15,128 nucleotides of DNA from Massilia sp. KIM. Lineage in GTDB: Bacteria; Pseudomonadota; Gammaproteobacteria; Burkholderiales; Burkholderiaceae_D. The stretch covers positions 1 to 15,128 of the forward strand of contig NZ_MVAD01000007.1 in the NCBI RefSeq assembly GCF_002007115.1, written 5' to 3'. Numbering within the stretch: the first letter of the stretch is position 1; each line of letters starts with the position of its first letter. The position numbers were made by a program, and so were the translations under genes. The notes under the pieces are model-generated. The model saw nothing but the letters and a program-made list of their open reading frames with translations. It was not told the origin of the DNA and ran no database searches. Below are positions 8,378 to 14,971 of the stretch, piece after piece.

Positions 8378-9147
8378 GGTTGAGCCTCAAGGGGAATGAA
8401 GATGCGGCGGCCGCCATGGTCGAGCATCTCGATCGGGTGGCCGAGGTAGTCGCCCAGCAGCGCCGGCTGCATGGTCGCGTCGACCGTGCCCGCCTGCCAG
8501 CGGCCATCGCCCATGAGCAGCAGCGCATGGGTCGAAATACGGTGCGCCAGGTTCAGGTCGTGGCCGATCATGACCACGGTCTTGCCCTGCTCGCGGCACA
8601 GGCGGGCCAGCAGGGCCATCACGCTCACCTGGTGCGCCAGGTCGAGGGCGTTGGCCGGCTCGTCGAGCAGTAGCAGGGGTGTTTCTTGCGCCAGCATGGC
8701 TGCGATCGCGACGCGCTGGCGCTCGCCGCCGGACAGGGTGCGCACGTCGCGCGCGGCGAGATCGGCGACTTCCATCGCCTCCAGCGCGCGCACGGCGGCA
8801 TGGTGGTCGTCGCTCCCTTCCCAGTAACGCTTGCCGTGGTAGGGATGGCGCGCCGACAGCACGGTTTCGATCACGCTGTAGGCGAAGGCGTCGTGGCGCG
8901 ACTGGGCCAGGTAGGCGCGCTCGCGCGCCAGGTCGGCCGGATCCCAGTCGTCCAGCGCGCGGCCGCCGATGCTCACGCGGCCCGCGTCCGGGCGGTGCAG
9001 GCCGGCCAGGGTGCGCAGCAGGGTGCTCTTGCCAGCGCCGTTGCGGCCGATGATGCTCCAGCACTCGCCGGGAGCGACGCGCCAGTCCAGGCCGTCGATC
9101 AGGGTACGCTTGCCGGCGCTCAGGCGCAGTTGGGAGGTCTGGATCAT
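8374..9147 (-). CDS. btuD: Cobalamin ABC transporter ATP-binding protein
   Basis: The 257 aa ABC ATPase of the BtuD/FecE type powers corrinoid import through BtuC. All ATPase motifs are present and intact: Walker A GRNGAGKST (34-42), Q-loop Gln82, signature LSGGE (138-142), Walker B LLLLDE (158-163) and H-loop His196. The start at MIQTSQLRL is two bases after the btuC stop; a longer in-frame reading upstream to about 9819 is shadow sequence inside btuC. The stop overlaps the cobO start by ATGA. Assignment to corrinoid rather than siderophore uptake rests on the riboswitch-led operon and the surrounding cob genes, since the subfamilies look alike in sequence. Confidence 0.94.
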   Translation of the reverse strand: MIQTSQLRLSAGKRTLIDGLDWRVAPGECWSIIGRNGAGKSTLLRTLAGLHRPDAGRVSIGGRALDDWDPADLARERAYLAQSRHDAFAYSVIETVLSARHPYHGKRYWEGSDDHHAAVRALEAMEVADLAARDVRTLSGGERQRVAIAAMLAQETPLLLLDEPANALDLAHQVSVMALLARLCREQGKTVVMIGHDLNLAHRISTHALLLMGDGRWQAGTVDATMQPALLGDYLGHPIEMLDHGGRRIFIPLEAQP

Positions 9148-9149
9148 GC

Positions 9150-10172
9150 TCACTTCCTGAGCCGATGGAGCTGGTAAAGGAAGACCGGCGCGCCGATGAC
9201 CGCCGTGATGGCGCCCACCGGCAGCTGCAGCGGCGCCAGGATGGTGCGCGCCAGCGTATCGCACAGCACCAGGAAGCTGCCGCCGACCAGCACCGCCGCC
9301 GGCACCAGCACGCGGTGGTCGGGGCCGAAGGCGAAACGGCAGGCGTGCGGCACGATCAGCCCCACGAAGCCCACCGAGCCGGCGCTGGTGACGGCGCTGG
9401 CGGTGAGCAGGCCCGAGACGAAGAACAGGCCCTTGCGCAAAGGGCCCACGCGCACGCCGAGCGTGGCGGCCGTGTCGGCATGCAGGGCGACCACGTTCAT
9501 GGCGCGCGCGCTGCGCATCGCATAGAACACCGAGCCTGCCAGCACCACCCAGGGCGCCAGGCGCAGGGGCGCGCCGGCCAGGTCGCCGATCAGCCAGAAC
9601 ACCATGCTGCGCAGCCGGCCTTCGGGCGCGATCGACAGCATCAGGGTGATCAGGGCGCTGCACAGGGCGGACAGGATCACGCCGGTAAGCAGCAGCATCG
9701 AGGTTCCGCCCTCGGCCGCCAGGCCGCCGCGCAGGTCGCGCCGGGCCAGCAGGTAGAGCAGCATCGAGATGGTGACCGCGCCGACCAGGGCCGCGCCGTC
9801 CACCACGGCCGCGCCGCACATCATGAGCAGGGCCGCCAGCGCGCCCACCGAAGCGCCGGAGGACACCCCCAGCACATAGGGATCGGCCAGCGGATTGCGC
9901 AGCAAGGCCTGCATCATCACGCCGGCCAGGGCCAGGGCGCCGCCCGTCACGAAGGCCATCAGCGCGCGGCTGGCGCGCAGCTCGAGCAGCGAGGCCGGCA
10001 ACGACTCGGCCTTGCCCGCGGCGAGCTCGCGCAGCGCGCCCGGCATGTCCGCCAGCGGCACCCGGATTGAACCAATCATGCCCGAGAGCAGGAGGCTGGC
10101 AAAGGCGCAGGCCAGCAGCAGCCCGATGACGAGCAGGGCGTGCTGGCGCTGTGAACGGGCGGGAGGATGCAT
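9150..10172 (-). CDS. btuC: Cobalamin ABC transporter permease (FecCD family)
   Basis: The 340 aa polytopic inner-membrane permease would form the channel of the BtuCD importer. The first helix spans about residues 11-34. The FecCD signature RNPLADPYVLGVSSGA lies at 92-107, and a SVGFVGLIVPHACR segment in the C-terminal half is the family's coupling and gate region. Hydrophobic stretches are compatible with about ten helices. The start ATG at 10172 lies 24 bp after the btuB stop, with AAGG about six bases upstream. The stop is two bases from btuD. As with btuD, the corrinoid assignment depends on gene context. Confidence 0.94.
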   Translation of the reverse strand: MHPPARSQRQHALLVIGLLLACAFASLLLSGMIGSIRVPLADMPGALRELAAGKAESLPASLLELRASRALMAFVTGGALALAGVMMQALLRNPLADPYVLGVSSGASVGALAALLMMCGAAVVDGAALVGAVTISMLLYLLARRDLRGGLAAEGGTSMLLLTGVILSALCSALITLMLSIAPEGRLRSMVFWLIGDLAGAPLRLAPWVVLAGSVFYAMRSARAMNVVALHADTAATLGVRVGPLRKGLFFVSGLLTASAVTSAGSVGFVGLIVPHACRFAFGPDHRVLVPAAVLVGGSFLVLCDTLARTILAPLQLPVGAITAVIGAPVFLYQLHRLRK

Positions 10173-10196
10173 GCTTGGCCTTGTCGTATAGCCCCG

Positions 10197-12032
10197 TCAG
10201 TGGATGCCGTAGCGCAGGGCAGCGAACCAGGTGCGGCCACTGGTGCCGTAGCTGCGGGCGAGCTCGTACTGCTTGTCGGCCACGTTATTGACCCGCACCA
10301 GCAGCGACAGCTCCGGGGTGAACTGCCACGTAGTGTACAGGTTGAGCAGGCCGTAGCCGCCCAGGCGGCGCGCATTGGCCGCGTCGTCGTAGCGCTCGCC
10401 CGACAGCGTCCACTCGGCGCCGGCCTTCACTGTGCCGAAGCTACGGTCGGCGGCGAAGCTCGCATGCTCCTTGGCGCGGCGCGCCAGGCGCTTGCCGGTG
10501 GTCTCGTCGCGCGGGTCCTGCCAGTCCAGGTTGGCGCGCAGGTTGACGCCGGCGATGCGGGTGCTGCCGCCCAGGCTCACACCTTCGAGCTGGGCTTCGT
10601 TGACGTTGTAGGCGCAGCTGCGCACGGCGCGGTCCGGGCAGGGCGTGGCCGAGACGATCATGTCGGTCAGGCGGTTGCGGTAGTAGCGCGCATCGAGCTG
10701 GACCAGGCTGCCGTCGTAGCGCAGGCCGAGCTCGCGGTTGCGGCCTTTCTCCGGCCTGTTGGTCGGCAGGCCGTAGCCCGGGTAATACAGCTCGTTGAAG
10801 GTCGGGGCGCGGAAGCTGGAGCCGACGCTGGCGGTGGCGCGCAGGCCGTTGCCGAAATCGTAGCCATAGCCGGCGGCGCCGGTGTTCTTGTTGCCGTACA
10901 CCGAGCGGTCGTGGCGTGCGCTCAGGTCCAGCAGGTGGCTGCCGCGCTTGGCCGAATAGGCGGCCGCATAGGCGTTGGTGATGCGCGAGCGATTGATCGC
11001 GCTGCTGTCGACTTCCTCCTTGCGGTGGCTGTAGAGCAGCTGGAGGGTGTCCGGGCCGATGGCGATGTTGTTCTGCCAGCTGAACTCGTCCTGCCGGGTA
11101 TCGATCTGGCTGGCGCCTGAGCCCGCGGCGCTAGTGAAGTTGCCGCCCTTGTCTTCCGAGCGCGCGTATTGCAGGCTGCTGCGCCAGTTCGGCAGGATCT
11201 GGTTGGTCATGAACACGGCTGCGGTGTTCAGCTCCTGGTCCGTATAGGTGTTGAAGCTGGAGGCGCCGCTGTCGTACTCGCTGTACAGACGGCTGAGCAG
11301 GAACTGCGCGCCGATCTCGTGGCCCGGGGCCAGGGTCAGGGCGACGCGGCCGTTGGCGTCGCGGCGGCGGTAGCCGTCTTCGTCCGCGTTGAACGCGGTA
11401 ACGCCCGGGCGGGTGGCCGAAAAGCCGTCCGCATCCTCGTAACCCGCGCCCAGGCTATAGCTGACGGCGTGCTCGCCGCTGGTCGCGCCGCTCACGCCGG
11501 CCTGCGCCTGGCGCGTGCCGTTGCTGCCGGCGCCGACCGACGCGCTGATCGCCTGGCCTGCCACGCCCTTGCGGGTAAAGATCTGGATCACGCCGCCGAC
11601 GGCGTCCGCGCCGTACAGGGTGCTGAGCGGGCCGTACACGACTTCGATGCGTTCGATCGAGGAGAGGGGAATCGCGTTCCAGCTCGCCGCGCCCGTGGTC
11701 GAGGAGCCGATGCGCACGCCGTCGAGCAGGACCACCACCTGGTTGCTGTTGGAGCCGCGCAGGTAGACCTGGGTGGTCGTGCCGGCCGGGCCGTTACGGG
11801 TGATCTCGATGCCGCGCTGGCGCTGCAGGATGTCGGCAACGGAGCCGGCGCCCGAGCGCGCGATCTCCTCGGCATGGATGACGGTGGTGTCGGCGATGAC
11901 GTCGGCTGCCTTCTGCGGCGTGCGGTTGGCGGTGACGACGACGGTGTCGACGGATTGCGCGGACGCGCAGGAGGAAGCGATGGCGAGCGCGAGCGACACT
12001 GCGGCCGCTTGCCGTGTTACGGGAAAATTCAT
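10197..12032 (-). CDS. btuB: TonB-dependent cobalamin outer-membrane receptor
   Basis: The 611 aa TonB-dependent transporter would take up vitamin B12 or other corrinoids across the outer membrane. A signal peptide (about residues 1-25, ending CASA) precedes a TonB box, VDTVVVTA, at 28-35. The plug domain includes LRGSNSNQVVVLLDGVRIG (91-109) and ends near GVIQIFTRKG (147-156). The remainder reads as a 22-strand barrel with alternating hydrophobic residues. The C-terminus is RTWFAALRYGIH, so the last residue is His rather than the aromatic that usually ends the beta-signal. The start ATG at 12032 is chosen for the signal peptide; the ribosome-binding site before it is weak. The in-frame opening upstream runs into the riboswitch. 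It is the first gene of the operon, and its leader carries the cobalamin riboswitch. Confidence 0.94.
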   Translation of the reverse strand: MNFPVTRQAAAVSLALAIASSCASAQSVDTVVVTANRTPQKAADVIADTTVIHAEEIARSGAGSVADILQRQRGIEITRNGPAGTTTQVYLRGSNSNQVVVLLDGVRIGSSTTGAASWNAIPLSSIERIEVVYGPLSTLYGADAVGGVIQIFTRKGVAGQAISASVGAGSNGTRQAQAGVSGATSGEHAVSYSLGAGYEDADGFSATRPGVTAFNADEDGYRRRDANGRVALTLAPGHEIGAQFLLSRLYSEYDSGASSFNTYTDQELNTAAVFMTNQILPNWRSSLQYARSEDKGGNFTSAAGSGASQIDTRQDEFSWQNNIAIGPDTLQLLYSHRKEEVDSSAINRSRITNAYAAAYSAKRGSHLLDLSARHDRSVYGNKNTGAAGYGYDFGNGLRATASVGSSFRAPTFNELYYPGYGLPTNRPEKGRNRELGLRYDGSLVQLDARYYRNRLTDMIVSATPCPDRAVRSCAYNVNEAQLEGVSLGGSTRIAGVNLRANLDWQDPRDETTGKRLARRAKEHASFAADRSFGTVKAGAEWTLSGERYDDAANARRLGGYGLLNLYTTWQFTPELSLLVRVNNVADKQYELARSYGTSGRTWFAALRYGIH

Positions 12033-12045
12033 GAACAGTTTTCTA

Positions 12046-12108
12046 TCAATGGACAACCAGCCGACGTCCCCGTGGGCCAGATTGAACAGGAACGCGCCGC
12101 TGGCGCAT
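12046..12108 (-). CDS. Possible leader peptide between riboswitch and btuB
   Basis: A 20-codon reading frame begins with ATG at 12108, preceded at five bases by AAAAGG, a better ribosome-binding site than that of btuB. It ends with TGA thirteen bases before the btuB start, in a different frame. The predicted peptide is rich in Arg and Val and resembles nothing I recognise. Its ATG lies in the 5' arm of the hairpin at 12089-12111. It may be chance, but its position would allow coupling of riboswitch control to btuB translation. Confidence 0.25.
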   Translation of the reverse strand: MRQRRVPVQSGPRGRRLVVH

Positions 12109-12111
12109 TCC
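12089..12111 (-). promoter_or_regulatory. Hairpin in the btuB leader, candidate expression platform
   Basis: Two 10-base arms (12102-12111, GGAATGCGCC; 12089-12098, GGCGCGTTCC on the - strand) pair with one T-G wobble around a three-base AGC loop. It lies about ten bases after the B12 box. The bases that follow are not a T-run, so an intrinsic terminator is unlikely. It would hide the start codon of the 20-codon frame, so control of translation, or of Rho access, is more plausible. Confidence 0.55.
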
Positions 12112-12118
12112 CACCTTT

Positions 12119-12313
12119 TGGCCGGTATCCGGGCTGGCAAGTGTGGCCGTCAGACCTTCCCATGCACAAAGCACAGTGGTCGAGGAAGACGGTTTGCCGC
12201 GTGACGCGGCACTTGCTTACCGTTGCGGGGGCAGCACACGTTGGCCCTGGAGAAGAGCGCCGTGTTTCCCGTTTAACTGCGCCTGTGAATACAGGCGCGA
12301 GCACCAAAACCCC
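12119..12313 (-). promoter_or_regulatory. Cobalamin (AdoCbl) riboswitch
   Basis: Read on the - strand, this 5' leader of btuB shows the conserved blocks of the class I cobalamin riboswitch in the right order. GGTGC lies near 12301-12305 and GGGAAAC near 12265. The core GCTGCCCCCGCAACGGTAAG starts at 12235. CCACTG is at 12174-12179, GGGAAGGT at 12154-12161, and the B12 box GCCAGCCCGGATACCGGC is at 12121-12138. A peripheral hairpin with arms GCCGCG and CGCGGC sits between the core and CCACTG. High adenosylcobalamin is expected to lower expression of btuB and the nine genes after it. The 310 bp between btuB and cobC is fully accounted for by this element, its promoter and the expression platform. 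Confidence 0.95.
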
Positions 12314-12316
12314 GTC

Positions 12317-12346
12317 ATTATACGGACTCGCGCCCAGCCTTGTCAG
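12317..12346 (-). promoter_or_regulatory. Sigma70-type promoter of the btuB operon
   Basis: A perfect -10 box TATAAT (12317-12322) and a -35 box CTGACA (12341-12346, five of six) are separated by 18 bases. The predicted start near 12310 places the transcript's 5' end right at the beginning of the riboswitch. The -35 box overlaps the stop codon of cobC, so this promoter is nested at the end of the cobTSC unit. Confidence 0.85.
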
Positions 12347-12882
12347 GCTTTCAGCATCGTCACTTCGGCGTAGGCGATACGGTGGGGTGTGCGGGCGGCG
12401 CGCAGCGCGGCTTCCTCGAGGCTGCCGCCCTGGCGCAGCGAGGACAGCAGGCGGATGGTGCCGGCGTGGCAGACGATGAGGGCGCGGTCGAGGCCCTGCG
12501 CGTGCAGGTCGTCATGGAAAGCGGCGACGCGCGTGGCCACGTCCATGACGCTTTCGCCGCCGCCAGGGCGGTAATGCAGCAGGTCGGCGTTCCAGGCGTC
12601 GACTTCCTCGCGCGGGATGTCGTCCCAGCTGCGCATTTCCCATGCGCCGAAGTGCATCTCGGCCAGGCGGGCATCGAACAGCGGCGCGGGCGAAAGACGG
12701 CGCGCGAGTTCGGCGCAACGTGCGAGCGGGCTCGCGTAGACCGGCAGGCCGTCGCGCGCATGGACCGACAGCGCCTCGACCGCCGCGTCGATGGCGCCAT
12801 CGGCGGCAGGCAGGTCGCTGCTGCCATAGCACAGCCCTGCGGCGACCGCCGGCTGCGGATGGCGCACGAGGATCAGCTGCAT
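12343..12882 (-). CDS. cobC: Alpha-ribazole phosphatase (histidine phosphatase superfamily)
   Basis: The 179 aa product is a histidine-phosphatase fold enzyme that would remove the 5' phosphate from adenosylcobalamin phosphate or alpha-ribazole phosphate. The phosphohistidine motif reads LVRHPQP with catalytic His8; most relatives have RHG, so Pro9 is a variant. Glu75 in LAEMHFGAWE is the likely acid, and His139 in VCHAGTIR is the second catalytic His. The length is slightly shorter than the roughly 200 aa Salmonella CobC. The gene lies 3 bp after cobS. Its last codons overlap the promoter of the btuB operon. The fold alone would not exclude another phosphomonoesterase; the setting makes CobC the best call. 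Confidence 0.9.
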   Translation of the reverse strand: MQLILVRHPQPAVAAGLCYGSSDLPAADGAIDAAVEALSVHARDGLPVYASPLARCAELARRLSPAPLFDARLAEMHFGAWEMRSWDDIPREEVDAWNADLLHYRPGGGESVMDVATRVAAFHDDLHAQGLDRALIVCHAGTIRLLSSLRQGGSLEEAALRAARTPHRIAYAEVTMLKA

Positions 12883-12885
12883 GGT

Positions 12886-13665
12886 TCAGGCCAGCGTGCC
12901 CTGGCCGAGCGTGGCCAGCACCGCCATGTAGATGAAGACTTCGGCGAGCTGCTGGACGGCGCCAAGGCAATCGCCGGTGTAGCCGCCGAGGCGGCGCGCG
13001 AACTTGCGCGCCAGCCAGAGGGCGGCAAGCGTCGCCGCCAGCAGGGCGGCAGCGCAGGCGGCGACGCTCAGCAGGCCTAGCACCACCAGCGCTGCGGCGG
13101 CCAGCAGGACGGTGGCGAAGGCGATGGCGAACTCGCCCTTGCTCATGCGCTGGGCGAGCGGCTTGGCCTTGCCTTCGGCGCGCGCATATTCCATCTTCCA
13201 GATGAGCGAAGTCGCGGCCAGGCGCGACAGGGGATGGGCCAGCAGAAGCGCGCCGATGGCGCTGGACGGCGGCAGCATCGCCAGGGTGGTGCATTTCGCG
13301 ATCAGGATGCAGACCACGCCGATGGCGCCATAGGCGCCGACGCGGGAGTCCTTCATGATCTCCAGCGCCCGCTCGCGCGTCATGCCGCCGCCCAGGCCAT
13401 CGCAGGTGTCGGCGAAGCCGTCTTCATGGAAGGCGCCCGTGATATAGATGGTGGCCGCGGTGGCCAGCACGGCGGCGACCGGCGCGGGCAGGAACAGCCC
13501 CGCGGCCGCGTAGACCGCTGCGGCGATCGCACCGACCACCAGCCCGACCAGCGGGAAGTAACGCGAGGCGTGATTCAGCCACGCCGCCTCGAAGCCGACC
13601 CAGCGCGGGATCGGCAGGCGCGTGAAGAACTGCAGCGCGACGAAGAACAGGCGCAGCTGGTGCAT
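12886..13665 (-). CDS. cobS: Adenosylcobinamide-GDP ribazoletransferase (cobalamin synthase)
   Basis: The 259 aa inner-membrane enzyme joins AdoCbi-GDP to alpha-ribazole phosphate, the step that completes the nucleotide loop. The N-terminus LRLFFVALQFFTRLPIP is characteristic. The Mg-binding motif HEDGFADTCDG lies at 80-90 after GAF, and DSRVGAYG follows at 106-113. Several hydrophobic helices cover the second half. The ATG directly follows the TAA of cobT with no spacing, and cobC begins 3 bp after the stop, so the three genes are one translated unit. Confidence 0.97.
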   Translation of the reverse strand: MHQLRLFFVALQFFTRLPIPRWVGFEAAWLNHASRYFPLVGLVVGAIAAAVYAAAGLFLPAPVAAVLATAATIYITGAFHEDGFADTCDGLGGGMTRERALEIMKDSRVGAYGAIGVVCILIAKCTTLAMLPPSSAIGALLLAHPLSRLAATSLIWKMEYARAEGKAKPLAQRMSKGEFAIAFATVLLAAAALVVLGLLSVAACAAALLAATLAALWLARKFARRLGGYTGDCLGAVQQLAEVFIYMAVLATLGQGTLA

Positions 13666-14700
13666 TTAGTCGGCGCGATTGCTGACCTGCGCGGAGGCGA
13701 AGGTCGCCATCTCGTTCAGGAAGTTGGCGGCGGCGTGCAGCAGGGGCAGGGCGAGGGCGCTGCCGGTGCCTTCGCCCAGGCGCAGGCCCAGGTCGAGCAG
13801 GGGCTGCGCGCCGAGCTGCTCCAGCATCAGCTTGTGGCCGTTCTCGCCCGAGCAGTGCGAGAACACGCAGTAATCGAGGATGGCAGGCTGCAGGCGCGCC
13901 GCCACCAGCAGGGCGCTGGTGACGATGAAGCCGTCGATCAGCAGCACCTTGCGCAGCTCGGCGGCCTTGAGCATGGCGCCGGTCATCATCGCGATCTCGA
14001 AGCCACCGAAAGTCGCCAGCACGGCCAGCGGGTCGCTCGCATCCGCATGCAGGGCGGCGGATGCGGCGATGACCTCTTCCTTGCGCTGGATGCCGGCTTG
14101 CGACAGGCCGGTGCCCGCGCCGACGCAGCGGGACAGGGGCAGTCCGGTGAGCCTGTGCATGATCGCCGCGGCCGCCGTGGTGTTACCGATGCCCATCTCG
14201 CCGAAGCCGAGCACGTTGCCGGGCAGGTCGCGCACCAGGGCCATGCCGTGTTCGAGGGCCGCCGCGCATTCCTGCGCGCTCATCGCCGCTTCCTTCGCGA
14301 AGTTGCGGGTGCCTTTGGCGATCTTGCGGTCCAGCAGGCCGGGGCGTTGGCCGAAATCGTGATTCACGCCGGCGTCGACCACGTGCAGGGCGCACGCATT
14401 CTGGCGGGCGAACACATTGATGGCCGCGCCATTGGCCAGGAAGTTCTCGACCATCTGCCAGGTCACGTCCTGTGGATAGGCGGACACGCCTTCAGCGACC
14501 ACGCCATGGTCGCCGGCGAACACGACGATGGCCGGCCGGTCGATGCTGACTTTGGTCGAGCGCTGGATCAAGCCCAACTGCGAGGCCAGCGACTCCAGGC
14601 GGCCGAGACTGCCAAGCGGCTTGGTCTTGTTATTGATGGCGTCGAGCAGGGCCTGCGCCAGCTTGTCGTCGGCGGTCGGGTGGATGGTCGGAATGTTCAT
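13666..14700 (-). CDS. cobT: Nicotinate-nucleotide--dimethylbenzimidazole phosphoribosyltransferase
   Basis: The 344 aa product transfers phosphoribose from nicotinate mononucleotide to a lower-ligand base, normally 5,6-dimethylbenzimidazole, giving alpha-ribazole phosphate. Family signatures are [14 protein letters not shown] (23-36), [16 protein letters not shown] (61-76), [15 protein letters not shown] (165-179), GAGTGLS (194-200) and [13 protein letters not shown] (309-321), in which Glu310 corresponds to the catalytic Glu of Salmonella CobT. The start is set at [11 protein letters not shown] because homologues begin there; an in-frame ATG at 14742 would add a Pro/Tyr-rich leader. No good ribosome-binding site precedes either. 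It is the first gene of the cobTSC unit and reads away from the adjacent rRNA promoter. No riboswitch blocks are seen upstream of it. Confidence 0.97.
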   Translation of the reverse strand: MNIPTIHPTADDKLAQALLDAINNKTKPLGSLGRLESLASQLGLIQRSTKVSIDRPAIVVFAGDHGVVAEGVSAYPQDVTWQMVENFLANGAAINVFARQNACALHVVDAGVNHDFGQRPGLLDRKIAKGTRNFAKEAAMSAQECAAALEHGMALVRDLPGNVLGFGEMGIGNTTAAAAIMHRLTGLPLSRCVGAGTGLSQAGIQRKEEVIAASAALHADASDPLAVLATFGGFEIAMMTGAMLKAAELRKVLLIDGFIVTSALLVAARLQPAILDYCVFSHCSGENGHKLMLEQLGAQPLLDLGLRLGEGTGSALALPLLHAAANFLNEMATFASAQVSNRAD

Positions 14701-14732
14701 GAACAGATAAGAAGGTCGGAAAGGCGGCGGGT

Positions 14733-14759
14733 ACGATAGCACAATCGCAAGCGTTGCAA
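14733..14759 (-). promoter_or_regulatory. Weak candidate promoter for cobTSC
   Basis: On the - strand, TTGCAA (14754-14759) and TATCGT (14733-14738) are separated by 15 bases. Each matches the sigma70 consensus at four of six positions and the spacing is short. The same palindromic TTGCAA also serves as the -35 of a + strand rRNA promoter. This is the only candidate seen close to cobT; initiation could also lie elsewhere. Confidence 0.35.
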
Positions 14760-14782
14760 GCCGGCGGGCGCTTTGCTATAGT
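14754..14782 (+). promoter_or_regulatory. Upstream rRNA operon promoter
   Basis: TTGCAA (14754-14759), a 17-base spacer and TATAGT (14777-14782, five of six) form a sigma70-type promoter. The six bases after the -10 box are CTCGCT, identical to those after the second rRNA promoter. A GC-containing discriminator of this kind is typical of rRNA promoters under growth-rate or stringent control. Confidence 0.6.
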
Positions 14783-14829
14783 CTCGCTCCCTCGACGCAG
14801 GCAGCGCTGGATGGCGATGACAGCGAAGG

Positions 14830-14873
14830 GGGAAGAAAAAGAAGTTGACGAGGAACGCAAAACACCGCATAAT
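14830..14873 (+). promoter_or_regulatory. Main rRNA operon promoter with A-rich upstream element
   Basis: TTGACG (14845-14850) and CATAAT (14868-14873) each match consensus at five of six positions with an ideal 17-base spacer. An A-rich stretch, GGGAAGAAAAAGAAG, immediately upstream (14830-14844) could act as an UP element. CTCGCT follows the -10 box. The predicted transcription start is near 14880, leading into boxB-like, boxA and leader structures. Confidence 0.85.
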
Positions 14874-14890
14874 CTCGCTTCTCTGCTGCT

Positions 14891-14971
14891 GACGAACACA
14901 ACGCTTCGTCAACAACGCGGCAAGACAGAACACGAAGCTCTTTAACAATCAACAGTCGATAAGTGTGGGCG
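14891..14971 (+). promoter_or_regulatory. rRNA antitermination region (boxB-like hairpin, boxA, boxC-like)
   Basis: A hairpin with arms GACGAA (14891-14896) and TTCGTC (14905-14910) and an eight-base loop is followed by GCTCTTTAACA (14937-14947), which matches the rRNA boxA of Escherichia coli. AAGTGTGGGCG (14961-14971) resembles boxC. In known systems boxA recruits NusB/NusE and allows Rho-resistant transcription of rRNA. The order boxB, boxA, boxC is the usual one. Confidence 0.85.

Noticed and set aside
9148..9819. N-terminal extension of BtuD upstream of 9147
   Set aside because: It lies inside btuC in another frame. The ABC protein begins normally at 9147, two bases after the btuC stop.
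12089..12111. Intrinsic terminator as the riboswitch's expression platform
   Set aside because: The hairpin is strong, but the bases after it (TGTTCAATCT on the - strand) do not form a U-tract.
13234..14739. Long + strand open frame, about 501 codons, opposite cobS and cobT
   Set aside because: It is antisense to two genes with intact catalytic motifs, and its own product is low complexity.
14700..14760. A second cobalamin riboswitch upstream of cobT
   Set aside because: No B12 box, no CCCCCGCAAC core and no GGGAAGG block are visible on the - strand, and the space before the rRNA promoters is too short.
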